Counted from the first letter of the stretch, positions 1 to 7,494 are shown. The stretch is DNA of 12,912 nt from Halobacteriovoraceae bacterium (GCA_018663815.1 JABJPQ010000201.1:1-12912); one strand, 5' to 3'. The notes: a model not told the origin generated them from the sequence alone. A program made the numbers and translations.

Positions 1-703
1 ACCAAGTATTACCACAACCAGTAGACTCATTTATTTTTACATGTTGATAACCTGGCGCATACGTTATCTGAAACTCATTTTCAGTTACTTTTTTAACAAA
101 TGTGTTCGCAGGAAACCCCTCTGTTGAAACTTGAAATGGTCCTTTAGGATAATCTTGATTTTCAATTTTAAATTTATATTTTAAAACGGAACCTTCTAAA
201 ACTGAAGCTCTCTTCCCTCCGTCAATATCAAAGTGCATTGGAAGATCATGAACTTTTAAAACAACCGTTTTATCTATGGCATCTTGACTTGTTATGTCTG
301 TTTCTCCCAATATATTGCGGCTATAAAGTAAAATTCTTATTTCATAAGTCTGAACCTTAATAGTCGGATCATTTAAATCATTTCCATCGAAAAATGATGG
401 CCTCCAAGTAAAAATCATTTTCTTTTTATCAAAAGATGCACCGGCCGGTAAATTCTCAATTTTAATATCAGGCTGTCCTGGAGCTGGAACAGTTGCTAAA
501 ATTTTAATGCTTGTTTCTCTACCCTCAATTAATTTGATCGTTTTAGGAACAATCATAGTGAATGGTTTTCTCACATCAGCTGTGGGCTCATATGGATTTA
601 ACCTCTTTCCCCCCACTGCTGGATAAGGGTCCGTCCCCCCCCCGAATTCTGAATCACACCCAAATAACAAGCTAAGAAATACAATACTTAATAAGACTTT
701 CAT
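1..703 (-). CDS. Lipoprotein with Ig/cadherin-like repeats (partial, 3' end outside window)
   Basis: The frame is open from an ATG at 703 to the window edge, giving the first 234 residues. The N-terminus is a lipoprotein signal peptide: MK, a hydrophobic stretch, then the lipobox LLFG-C with Cys16 as the predicted lipidated residue. Asp17 after the Cys would favour inner-membrane retention under the E. coli +2 rule, which may not hold in this phylum. A Gly/Pro linker (residues 21-40) follows. The rest is beta-rich, with a segment near residues 75-95 (LPAGASFD then IFTW) that resembles the putative Ig/cadherin-like folds common in Bdellovibrionota surface lipoproteins. The ATG has a GGGAG ribosome-binding site and lies 15 bp after the stop of the AgmX-like gene, so it is probably the distal gene of that operon. 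The linker is coded by a G9 run (635-643) and a G6 run (609-614). The specific function is not recognised. Confidence 0.8.
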   Translation of the reverse strand, partial: MKVLLSIVFLSLLFGCDSEFGGGTDPYPAVGGKRLNPYEPTADVRKPFTMIVPKTIKLIEGRETSIKILATVPAPGQPDIKIENLPAGASFDKKKMIFTWRPSFFDGNDLNDPTIKVQTYEIRILLYSRNILGETDITSQDAIDKTVVLKVHDLPMHFDIDGGKRASVLEGSVLKYKFKIENQDYPKGPFQVSTEGFPANTFVKKVTENEFQITYAPGYQHVKINESTGCGNTW

Positions 704-718
704 TACTGCTCCCACAAT

Positions 719-1921
719 TTATGTCCCCACCGGTCTAAGCATAAATGGATAATTAATATTTACATTAACTCCACCTTTAGGCTTAGGAAATTTCCAATTC
801 ATCATTTTTGTTGTTATACATTTTTCGACGACTGGGCTTTTAAGCGAACTATTATTTATACGTGAGTAGTTCAACCCACCTGTTCCATTAATTTGAAAAC
901 TTACGGTCACCAGACCTTCAAGTCCTGATTGTTTATTAAGCTGATTCTCATAACACCTACGAACTTGGCTGAGATACTTTGCAATCGTAGCATTAATAGC
1001 ATAGCGACTTAAACCGCCATCTAAAACCATATCGTTACTGGCCACAGAAATAGCTGAGATACCTACTCCTTCACCTGAAGCGACGACGGTATTTCCATAT
1101 CCACCGGCACCACCACCAGCGCCCTTAGTTCCAATTCCACCAAGACCAGCAACTCCAGTGTTACCGACAGTTGTTTTTCTTAATCCTTTACCAAGACCTG
1201 TAAGGACTTCTCCACCTGAACCAGCATCACCGCCAGCACCAGCACCCGCAGTCACTTTGGCTAGTTTTTGGGGAACCCCCCCAACAGCTTTGGTTAACTC
1301 TTTTGATCCAATCAATCCTAAAAATCCTAAATTGCGTCTAACCGCGCGTTTTGATTTTTGCGCTTTATTAAGTGGTTTAATTTTTATCGCAGGTGCCTTA
1401 GGTGAAACATTAACTGCTTTTACTTGTTGAACAATTGTTACGGCTACGGGCTTGATGATTTTTGTCTTCTCTTCCACTGTCTCAATAACTTCTGGTTCAA
1501 AAAAATAAAGTATTGGTATAAGGATAAATATTGCCAGAATAATGATTTCCGTCATGCGGTTCATCCAACTATGGGTATCTTTTTCTTCAATCAAAAAATC
1601 ATTAATATTTGCATGGGAAGTATTGGACACCTTAAAACTACCAATTGGTGTTGTTAGTTCCCATTCATGATTATTTATTTTTCCAACGCTACAAGATTTG
1701 AGATTTGAAAAGCGAATATTATCTTTTTCTTTCTTAAGTGAAAATTGAAACTGCCAGTCAGAACTGGTGAAATCAAACCCTTGTCTCTTACGAACTTCTT
1801 CTCGTTTATTTGCTCTTTTTTGGCTCGTAAAGCCAAATAATTTGTGAAAACCAAAATTCAGATCAGTTGAGTCATTAATGACTTTAATTAAATCACCATC
1901 AACAGTTTGGATTGAAATCAT
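719..1921 (-). CDS. AgmX/PglI C-terminal domain protein (TonB-like transducer of the motor operon)
   Basis: A 400-residue bitopic inner-membrane protein. Residues 1-122 are a charged cytoplasmic head of unrecognised fold. Residues 125-141 form one hydrophobic helix. Residues 142-225 are a Lys/Val/Pro-rich periplasmic stretch, and residues 225-290 are very rich in Gly and Ala. The C-terminal domain (about 305-396) matches the AgmX/PglI family pattern: VRRCYE near 320, a G-L-VTVSFQI strand, SSL at 358-360, Cys368, then W-FP-P-GG and YPF near the end. In Myxococcus, AgmX (GltJ) and GltG carry this TonB-like tail and couple an inner-membrane motor to periplasmic and outer-membrane Glt proteins. 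A similar role here is inferred from the adjacent TolQ/TolR genes. The start follows the previous gene's TAA directly (TAAATG), with a strong AGGAGGAAA ribosome-binding site inside that gene's end. The head lacks a visible FHA or zinc-ribbon signature, unlike the Myxococcus proteins. Confidence 0.85.
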   Translation of the reverse strand: MISIQTVDGDLIKVINDSTDLNFGFHKLFGFTSQKRANKREEVRKRQGFDFTSSDWQFQFSLKKEKDNIRFSNLKSCSVGKINNHEWELTTPIGSFKVSNTSHANINDFLIEEKDTHSWMNRMTEIIILAIFILIPILYFFEPEVIETVEEKTKIIKPVAVTIVQQVKAVNVSPKAPAIKIKPLNKAQKSKRAVRRNLGFLGLIGSKELTKAVGGVPQKLAKVTAGAGAGGDAGSGGEVLTGLGKGLRKTTVGNTGVAGLGGIGTKGAGGGAGGYGNTVVASGEGVGISAISVASNDMVLDGGLSRYAINATIAKYLSQVRRCYENQLNKQSGLEGLVTVSFQINGTGGLNYSRINNSSLKSPVVEKCITTKMMNWKFPKPKGGVNVNINYPFMLRPVGT

Positions 1922-2182
1922 TTAAATTTCCTCCTGAGCATCGTCAATCATATTATCCACAAAGTTTTCTCGAAGTTTTAACAGTCCAAAATCAGTTTCT
2001 CCTAAATTACCGGTAACAACAGAGTAATCAGCCTTCTTTTTCTCACCTTCAATAAGTAGTGATTCAAAATCGATTCGCTTGCCTTTTTTATACCGAATTT
2101 TTTTCTTCTGTTTTACTGTCTCGCCAAGAGCACTAAAACTAAATACAAAAATAAAAGTTACTGTAATCATCATCCTAATCAT
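1922..2182 (-). CDS. Small exported basic/acidic protein of the motor operon (86 aa)
   Basis: The N-terminus is a signal peptide (MIRMMITVTFIFVFSFSALG, probable cleavage after ALG at residue 20). A short mature protein of about 66 residues follows. It starts with a Lys-rich patch (residues 23-35) and ends in an acidic tail rich in Asp and Glu. The middle contains IDFESLLIEGE and a C-terminal LRENF segment. No family is recognised. The start is set by an AAAGGAA ribosome-binding site upstream of the first ATG. The in-frame ATGs at codons 4 and 5 lack a properly spaced site. The gene overlaps the end of the TPR gene by 8 bp (ATGATTAG) and abuts the AgmX-like gene, so translation of all three is probably coupled. 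Sitting between a periplasmic TPR protein and a TonB-like protein, it is likely a periplasmic accessory of the same machine (inference). Confidence 0.75.
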   Translation of the reverse strand: MIRMMITVTFIFVFSFSALGETVKQKKKIRYKKGKRIDFESLLIEGEKKKADYSVVTGNLGETDFGLLKLRENFVDNMIDDAQEEI

Positions 2183-4952
2183 TACTTTCCTTTAGTGAAT
2201 TTAAACGTCCTGTAAAATATGCCGCTAAACGAGTATTATTATTTTCTTTAAACTGTTTTTCTAAGCTGGTGAGAACTTCAAGGCTCATAGGGCTTGTACT
2301 TAGTTGCTTAATAAGAATTTTTACGTTACCAAAATCACTCATTGTTGTTAAATGAATTTTGTATTCTTCTTTATCAACTAAAGCAGAATAATTAACATTT
2401 TCAACATCAAGCATTTTTTTAGCTATTAAATTTTGTTGATCTGGATTAATTGTAGCAAGTTCAGTTTTTTGCAAACGATCGTAGTCTTTTACAATTGTTG
2501 CATATGGAGTAGACATTTGAGACAAGCTTGTCTGAACTTGAGCGAGGATATCAGGGGTTAAACCTTTTGGTAGCGGGGTTGCTAGTATTTCATTTGATAA
2601 ATTTAAATAAGCCAGCTTTAGCATATCAAGAATATAGATTCGTGTTTGAGTATCTGATCCTTTTAAGTATGATTTTGCGATCTTAACAAAAGTATCAATT
2701 TTCTTTAAGCGGCGTTTAAAAAGAGTTTTACTTCGTCGGCCATAGAACTTCGTTTTGGCTTGTTTCCTAAATAATGCTTGAACTTTATTTAAAGCTATAA
2801 TGGCCCAAGTAGACCCTGTGTAGGACTTTTGAGCTGCGATAATTTTTTTATTCTCGCGGTTTGGAGTCTCAACACTGAGACGTTGCGCCAATTGGATTTT
2901 TTTACTCACCGACCATGGTAAAAGGAGTGTTTTATTGTTTAATAAATTTGCCTGCTCTAAAGTTTTATAAATTGCTGTTTCATATTCTTTGTTAATTTTT
3001 TTGTCTCTTTTAATTTTAGCAATAAGCTTTTTCAGGACTTTATCTCTTTTTACAAAATTTGCATCAACTTCATACAAAAGAGCAATTTTTAAAAAAGTAA
3101 GTACTGATGCTTTTCGCGTAAGCAGATATTTTTCTTGCAATTTTGCAGCGTCAGAAAAACGCCCCATCAGCTCATATTCAACCATCAGGGTTTTTTCATC
3201 GTGATTTTTCTCTAATAATGAAATAAGCTTCGACTGATCTTTTAACTTTATTGCTAATACTTTGGCATTAGCGCAAGACTTTTCTTCATAGATCTTGGCG
3301 TAACAAAAAGAATAAAACTTATCTAGTGCCAGCTGGTTTTCCCCCATACCGATGACAATAGCATAAGAAGCTTGAGTCTTGACTGATTTCATTTCAAGCA
3401 GATCTTTTTTAAGGCTTAATTGCTCACTAATTTTTTTGTTATTAAGCCAAGAATCAGCTTGTTTAATTAAAGCTAAATATTCTTTTTTTGAGTTTAAAAT
3501 ATCCAATACTAAATTTTGAGACTGTATGGCCCATTTATCAACGATTGTTTTAGAAGATAACATCGCTAGGCTTTTAAATATGGCCATTGCTTGGGTATAT
3601 TTTTTATTCTTATATAATTCATATGCTGCAATATAATGAAACTCTCGAGATTCGTTGGATTTTTCAAGTATTTTTGCGATGGCCAATGATTCAACAATCA
3701 TGACATCTGACTTTTTTTCTTTTTGAGCTAATGAGAGTCTTGTTTGTCTCAGCTTTCTAATATGTTTACTGTCAAAACCAAATTTGATGTCCTCATCTAT
3801 CCACTTTGCTAGTTGATTAATTTTTTCAAAAGATTTTTTCTCCGCTTGCAACCAACCTTGCTGCATTTTATTTCTCATTTCATCATTGGGATAAAAAGAT
3901 AAGTATCGCAATATTGATCGTTTTAAAATATTAACAAATTTTTTATTTGTTTCCGTCTCAGAAGCAAATTGAACAATAACCCTTTTAAGCATCGCTTTAA
4001 ACTCGATCGCTTCTTCCTTATCCCTTGGAATATCTACCAGAGATCTATTTTCCAATCGGCTGAGGTACTTATCTAGTCGGTCCACATCTCTAAAGCCATA
4101 AAACTCTTCTAACAGTCTCATTTCATAGAATGGGTCTGGGTTTTGTTCATTAAGTTGCACGAGAACAGTACTGCCGGCTAATCTATTACCTGCACCATAA
4201 AAAGCTTCAACCAGCCTTTTAACCAGATCTTTTTTTCCAGTTTTTTTAATTAATTTTTTAACATAAGCAAGTTCTGGATCACCGTTTGTTACTCTGGCTG
4301 AGAAAAATAAGAAGAGGTCATTAACAACTTTATCCCGTACGAGACCATCTTTTTCAAATAAAGAAAGCTTTAACTCGGAAATCGCAATTTCTAGTTTTGC
4401 TTCCTTATAATGTAACCATGCTCGTTTGTAATGAGCATAGTTTAAAGACTCATGAGTTTCACATAACTCAATTGCTTTGAGATAAAACTCATTTGATTTA
4501 TTAAAATTTATCTTTTCTTCGTAATATTCTGCTAGCGAAAAAGCTGACTCACGTTTTAATTTTTTATTCGCTAATTGTGACGAGTACACAGCATTAAAAT
4601 AAGGCTTTGCTTCATTTTGTTGATTAAGTTTATTTAAAACTCTAGCGATTTGAAATTTGATAATTATTTTTTTTCTAGCAGAGAGCTCTCTTAGACCATC
4701 TCTTGCAAACAAAGCATCTTGGTATAGTTTTAGTGCCTTTTTTCTTTGCTCTATTCTTTGTGTTCCCTCTCCTTCTTGAATCGAAACATCAAAATAAAGA
4801 TCTGCCAGTCGTAAGCTTAACTCAGTTCTATCAGGATCATTTTTTTCTAAGCTAAGCTTTAAAGATTCCATTTCATCAATTAAGTATTGATCAGCATAAG
4901 AAGGTGCGCTCAGTAAACTTAAAAACATCATTGATGAAAGTAATATTTTCAT
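2175..4952 (-). CDS. Large exported TPR-repeat protein of the motor operon
   Basis: A 925-residue protein with a cleavable signal peptide (hydrophobic residues 3-16, SYA cleavage site at 18-20), so it acts in the periplasm. The mature protein is almost all alpha-helical. Recognisable tetratricopeptide-like units lie at about 43-82 (LRLADLYFD, then ALKLYQDALF), 100-125, 137-163 (FSLAEYYEE, then EFYLKAIEL), 174-200 and 438-470 (AYELYKNKKYTQAMAIFK). Later repeats are more diverged. Lys-rich helices fill the rest. TPR arrays are protein-binding scaffolds, and the Myxococcus Glt machinery also includes a very large TPR protein (GltI/AgmK) next to AgmX. Equivalence is plausible but not shown. The ATG overlaps the stop of the second ExbD-like gene by one base (TAATG), and the gene overlaps the next one by 8 bp. 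Confidence 0.82.
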   Translation of the reverse strand: MKILLSSMMFLSLLSAPSYADQYLIDEMESLKLSLEKNDPDRTELSLRLADLYFDVSIQEGEGTQRIEQRKKALKLYQDALFARDGLRELSARKKIIIKFQIARVLNKLNQQNEAKPYFNAVYSSQLANKKLKRESAFSLAEYYEEKINFNKSNEFYLKAIELCETHESLNYAHYKRAWLHYKEAKLEIAISELKLSLFEKDGLVRDKVVNDLFLFFSARVTNGDPELAYVKKLIKKTGKKDLVKRLVEAFYGAGNRLAGSTVLVQLNEQNPDPFYEMRLLEEFYGFRDVDRLDKYLSRLENRSLVDIPRDKEEAIEFKAMLKRVIVQFASETETNKKFVNILKRSILRYLSFYPNDEMRNKMQQGWLQAEKKSFEKINQLAKWIDEDIKFGFDSKHIRKLRQTRLSLAQKEKKSDVMIVESLAIAKILEKSNESREFHYIAAYELYKNKKYTQAMAIFKSLAMLSSKTIVDKWAIQSQNLVLDILNSKKEYLALIKQADSWLNNKKISEQLSLKKDLLEMKSVKTQASYAIVIGMGENQLALDKFYSFCYAKIYEEKSCANAKVLAIKLKDQSKLISLLEKNHDEKTLMVEYELMGRFSDAAKLQEKYLLTRKASVLTFLKIALLYEVDANFVKRDKVLKKLIAKIKRDKKINKEYETAIYKTLEQANLLNNKTLLLPWSVSKKIQLAQRLSVETPNRENKKIIAAQKSYTGSTWAIIALNKVQALFRKQAKTKFYGRRSKTLFKRRLKKIDTFVKIAKSYLKGSDTQTRIYILDMLKLAYLNLSNEILATPLPKGLTPDILAQVQTSLSQMSTPYATIVKDYDRLQKTELATINPDQQNLIAKKMLDVENVNYSALVDKEEYKIHLTTMSDFGNVKILIKQLSTSPMSLEVLTSLEKQFKENNNTRLAAYFTGRLNSLKESND

Positions 4953-5470
4953 TATCTAATTCCCATTACGGCCAGCTGTATTGCCTGGAATTGACCACTG
5001 GTTAAAATGGCCATAACTTGTGAGACCAATACACTTGAAACTTCCTTATCTGCTTGTAAATTCACTTCACCTGGAAATGGAATGCCTACATGATTTTTAG
5101 CCCATGAATTTTTTATCTGATTTAATTGATTGATAAGCTTTGTTGGATTCGTTACGACTTTCGTGGCAACACCAACTAATAGTTGGTCTAAATAAAGATT
5201 TCCATCCTTACTTATGGCCAAAACAGGCGCTTCTTTTACTTGTGATGCTGTTAACGAATTTGGGAGGATAACTCCTTTACTTAACATTATTTCTGGAGAT
5301 GTTGAAAATGTTTGCAATAAAAAAACAACAAGCATACTAAACATATCAACCATTGACGTCAACATTAAAGCATAAACTGCTGCTTTTTTACCCCAGCTTT
5401 TTTTTCTATTTCTATTAATAAGATGTTTTTCAAAGGCATCTGCTGCAACAAGACTACTATTTAATTTCAT
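4952..5470 (-). CDS. ExbD/TolR-like proton-channel subunit, second copy
   Basis: A 172-residue bitopic protein: a basic cytoplasmic N-terminus (residues 1-32), one membrane helix (about 35-55, LMLTSMVDMFSMLVVFLL) and a periplasmic domain. Asp42 in the helix is at the position of the proton-carrying aspartate of ExbD/TolR (Asp25 in E. coli ExbD). The helix departs from the usual N-x-T-P-x-x-D pattern: TSMVD replaces TPF/L-x-D. The N-terminal extension is longer than in standard ExbD. Such divergent TolR-like proteins are typical of delta-group motor operons that carry two of them, as with Myxococcus AglQ and AglS. The start is 2 bp after the previous stop, with AAAGGAAA as ribosome-binding site. 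Its last base pairs overlap the TPR start. Likely role: partner of the TolQ-like protein in a proton-driven stator. Confidence 0.85.
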   Translation of the reverse strand: MKLNSSLVAADAFEKHLINRNRKKSWGKKAAVYALMLTSMVDMFSMLVVFLLQTFSTSPEIMLSKGVILPNSLTASQVKEAPVLAISKDGNLYLDQLLVGVATKVVTNPTKLINQLNQIKNSWAKNHVGIPFPGEVNLQADKEVSSVLVSQVMAILTSGQFQAIQLAVMGIR

Positions 5471-5471
5471 C

Positions 5472-5954
5472 CTAATTTCCTTTCGCTGAAAGTATGCCGA
5501 TATTCACAATCTCATTTTTTCTCAATGTATCTAACGTCTGAATCAAACTACCATAATTCACAATACTTTTAGGTGTCACCGTAGCCGTTGCGATCTCGAT
5601 ACTTTTATTTTTAAAAGTTAGAACATTTGTTTTTATTGTTTCGAATAATTGAGCTTGAAAGACTTCTTCATTGGGCGCTTGTACCTTAAACGACTTAACT
5701 CTTTTCCCATTCTTTTTTAAATTGAGTTGAAGATTAGTCGCTGTCTTATAAACAAGATCAAGATCATAACTTATTTTTTTACTAGCTGCAGCAGCTGTAC
5801 CGTGACTTTGTTTAATCTCAACTGTCCCAATTTCAATCCATACTGCAGTAATAAGTAAAAAACAGACACAGGTTGATAGTAAATCAATAAAAGGTGTCAG
5901 ATTTAAATCAGCAGTTAAATCTTTTTTTTTGCCAAGGCCTACTTGTTTTCTCAT
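5472..5954 (-). CDS. ExbD/TolR-like proton-channel subunit, first copy
   Basis: A 160-residue protein with a short basic cytoplasmic tail, one transmembrane helix (about 21-42) and a periplasmic domain. The helix begins LNLTPFIDLLSTCVCFLL, matching the ExbD/TolR signature, with Asp24 as the expected proton-binding residue and Thr20-Pro21 before it. The periplasmic part (about 60-155) ends in the region that, in TolR/ExbD, forms the dimeric peptidoglycan- or TonB-interacting fold (inference). The start is supported by an AGGAAG ribosome-binding site. It lies 38 bp downstream of the TolQ-like gene and 1 bp upstream of the second ExbD-like gene. Two cysteines (29, 31) inside the membrane helix are unusual. 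Confidence 0.88.
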   Translation of the reverse strand: MRKQVGLGKKKDLTADLNLTPFIDLLSTCVCFLLITAVWIEIGTVEIKQSHGTAAAASKKISYDLDLVYKTATNLQLNLKKNGKRVKSFKVQAPNEEVFQAQLFETIKTNVLTFKNKSIEIATATVTPKSIVNYGSLIQTLDTLRKNEIVNIGILSAKGN

Positions 5955-5992
5955 GTTATTTCTTCCTGAAATAAAAAATTATTATTTTAATT

Positions 5993-6700
5993 TTAATTTC
6001 TATTTTCACTCACCTGTGAAACTTGAGTTGCTTTTGGCAAAATATCACCAACAGTGTCCTCTTCATTCATTTCTGTATAGAATAATAAATCATGATAAAG
6101 CTCACTCGAAGCTTCTGTTATTCTTGTAACAATTTGATCCGTTTTATTTTGAAAAACAGCATATGCAACTAGCGCTGGAATAGCAGCGATCAAACCGAAA
6201 GCAGTTGAGTTTAGTGCTTCTGAAATACCTAGGGACAATAAGTTTGCACGTTCAACCGGACTAGCTGCCGCAACACCTGCAAAAGAGCTTATCAAACCAG
6301 TTACTGTTCCGAGTAAGCCAAAGAGTGTCGCAACATTCCCAAACATGGCTAAAAAACCAGTTCTTTTATCAAAAAAAGTAATCTCCCTAGAGAGTTGTTC
6401 ATCCATTCTGGCCTGAAGTGCTTCATCGCCAGAGCCACTCATACGTAATTTGACTCCTGTCAGAGCAACCTTACCAATGGAAGTATCAGCAGCGGAAGCA
6501 TTAATATATTCTTTAGCTCCTTTAAAATCACCTGCTGCAATAAAAGCTAATAAATTTCTTCTAAAATTTTTGGGGACATCTTTGTACTTTGTATAAAGAA
6601 CAATTCCTCTCTCAACAATAAAACCAATTGTTAAAAGTCCAAAAAGTAGAATGAAATACATGAAAAATCCACCAGCGTGGAACTGATCTATTAAACTCAT
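5993..6700 (-). CDS. TolQ/ExbB/MotA-family proton channel protein
   Basis: A 235-residue inner-membrane protein with three hydrophobic segments: about 11-33, 117-141 and 163-184. A large cytoplasmic loop lies between the first and second. The second segment (NVATLFGLLGTVTGL) and the third (ISEALNSTAFGLIAAIPALVAY) carry the family signature, including the Thr and Pro residues that line the channel in ExbB/TolQ. It should form the pentameric part of a proton-driven stator with the two downstream ExbD-like proteins. Its neighbours (TPR protein, AgmX-like protein, lipoprotein) point to an Agl/Glt-like envelope machine, not siderophore uptake, because no TonB-dependent receptor is nearby. It is the first gene of the operon; the ATG has a GGAGG site 7 bp upstream. 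The last 25 residues are hydrophilic. Confidence 0.92.
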   Translation of the reverse strand: MSLIDQFHAGGFFMYFILLFGLLTIGFIVERGIVLYTKYKDVPKNFRRNLLAFIAAGDFKGAKEYINASAADTSIGKVALTGVKLRMSGSGDEALQARMDEQLSREITFFDKRTGFLAMFGNVATLFGLLGTVTGLISSFAGVAAASPVERANLLSLGISEALNSTAFGLIAAIPALVAYAVFQNKTDQIVTRITEASSELYHDLLFYTEMNEEDTVGDILPKATQVSQVSENRN

Positions 6701-6804
6701 TACTTAACCTCCGTATCAAGTAAAAAAACAATTATGATTTGCTCTTTGTTTTGTTTATTAATGAAATGGTATAATAACCGAAAATTGTTTGGCCAGTAAT
6801 TTAA

Positions 6805-6838
6805 AGTTTGTCATCTAATATTAGATTAACATCAAACT
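6805..6838. promoter_or_regulatory. Nested inverted repeat between divergent genes (possible operator)
   Basis: The core is a perfect 14-bp palindrome, ATCTAATATTAGAT, at 6813-6826. It is flanked by a second pair of inverted 6-mers, AGTTTG (6805-6810) and CAAACT (6833-6838). The flanks are offset (2 bp on the left, 6 bp on the right), so this looks more like stacked protein half-sites than an RNA hairpin. It sits about 105 bp upstream of the motor-operon start and about 80 bp upstream of the response-regulator start. No T-tract follows on either strand. Palindromes of this size are less rare in AT-rich DNA, so function is unproven. Confidence 0.35.
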
Positions 6839-6868
6839 AAATGACTATGGTATCACTAATATCTTCCC

Positions 6869-6897
6869 TTGAACGAACGTTATTTAAAATCTATTAT
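6869..6897 (+). promoter_or_regulatory. Sigma-70-like promoter of the response regulator
   Basis: TTGAAC (6869-6874, 4 of 6 to the -35 consensus), a 17-bp spacer and TATTAT (6892-6897, 5 of 6 to the -10 consensus). Transcription would begin near 6904, giving a leader of about 17 nt that contains the AAAAAGG ribosome-binding site just before the ATG at 6921. Confidence 0.6.
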
Positions 6898-6920
6898 AAA
6901 ATGAATATAAAAAGGTAAGT

Positions 6921-7439
6921 ATGGAAAATAAGTTTGAGCCCCATTTTTTAGTTGTTGATGATGAACCAGATATTCGAGAACTTCTGGAAGAAAGTTTGCG
7001 AGAGAAATACAAAAATGTACACATAGCAGAAGATGGAGAAATTGCTCTCAATATTTTAAACACGAAACATATCGATATTATTATTTCAGATTATAATATG
7101 CCTAATATGAATGGCTTTGAGCTCTACAAACAAACCAGAGAACAGGGATATGAGATACCATTTATTTTTCTCACTGCTTATAGTTCAAAACTAGGCAAAG
7201 AGTATTCCGGCCAAATTGACTACTTAATTTTGCATAAGCCTTACAAGGCAGAACATTTACTCAAAGTCGCAAATGCTGCTTGCCAAATGAGTGAGTCAAT
7301 CCATCAATTAGAAGCTAAGACAATTAAGTTTTGCCAGCAAGGCAACCCTTCCGTTAAAGACTTAATGAAATTTAAACAAAAACATCGAGCACTTATTTAT
7401 TTAAAAAAAGAACGATTGTTATCTTGTAGTAACGACTAA
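6921..7439 (+). CDS. Single-domain response regulator (CheY-like receiver)
   Basis: A 172-residue protein with one receiver domain (about residues 7-120). The key residues are present: acidic pair Asp13-Asp14 (VVDDEPD), phospho-acceptor Asp57 (ISDYNMPNMNG), Thr85 (FLTAY) and Lys106 (HKPY). The remaining 50 residues form a helical, Lys-rich tail with two cysteines and no DNA-binding or enzymatic signature, so output is probably by protein-protein contact. No histidine kinase is adjacent, so its partner is elsewhere. It is divergent from the motor operon, which raises the possibility that it controls that machine's activity or assembly. This is inference from position only. It has its own promoter and an AAAAAGG ribosome-binding site. 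It ends convergently with nrdJ across a shared terminator. Confidence 0.9.
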   Translation: MENKFEPHFLVVDDEPDIRELLEESLREKYKNVHIAEDGEIALNILNTKHIDIIISDYNMPNMNGFELYKQTREQGYEIPFIFLTAYSSKLGKEYSGQIDYLILHKPYKAEHLLKVANAACQMSESIHQLEAKTIKFCQQGNPSVKDLMKFKQKHRALIYLKKERLLSCSND

Positions 7440-7494
7440 TATTCACCACTTAAAAACATTATTAATTATTTCCCAAATTATAAGCTTAAAATAC

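Noticed and set aside
1158..1430. Plus-strand 90-codon open frame rich in Pro and Ala
   Set aside because: It is the antisense of the Gly/Ala-rich linker of the AgmX-like gene; it has no ribosome-binding site and no independent signal.
6746..6775. TTGTTT, 18 bp, TATAAT as a second plus-strand promoter
   Set aside because: The -10 is perfect, but the -35 is poor and the leader would be about 138 nt; the promoter at 6869-6897 is better placed. It could be a minor start.
6769..6798. TTACTG, 17 bp, TATTAT on the minus strand as the motor-operon promoter
   Set aside because: The -35 matches consensus at only two positions, so no promoter is claimed for the operon.
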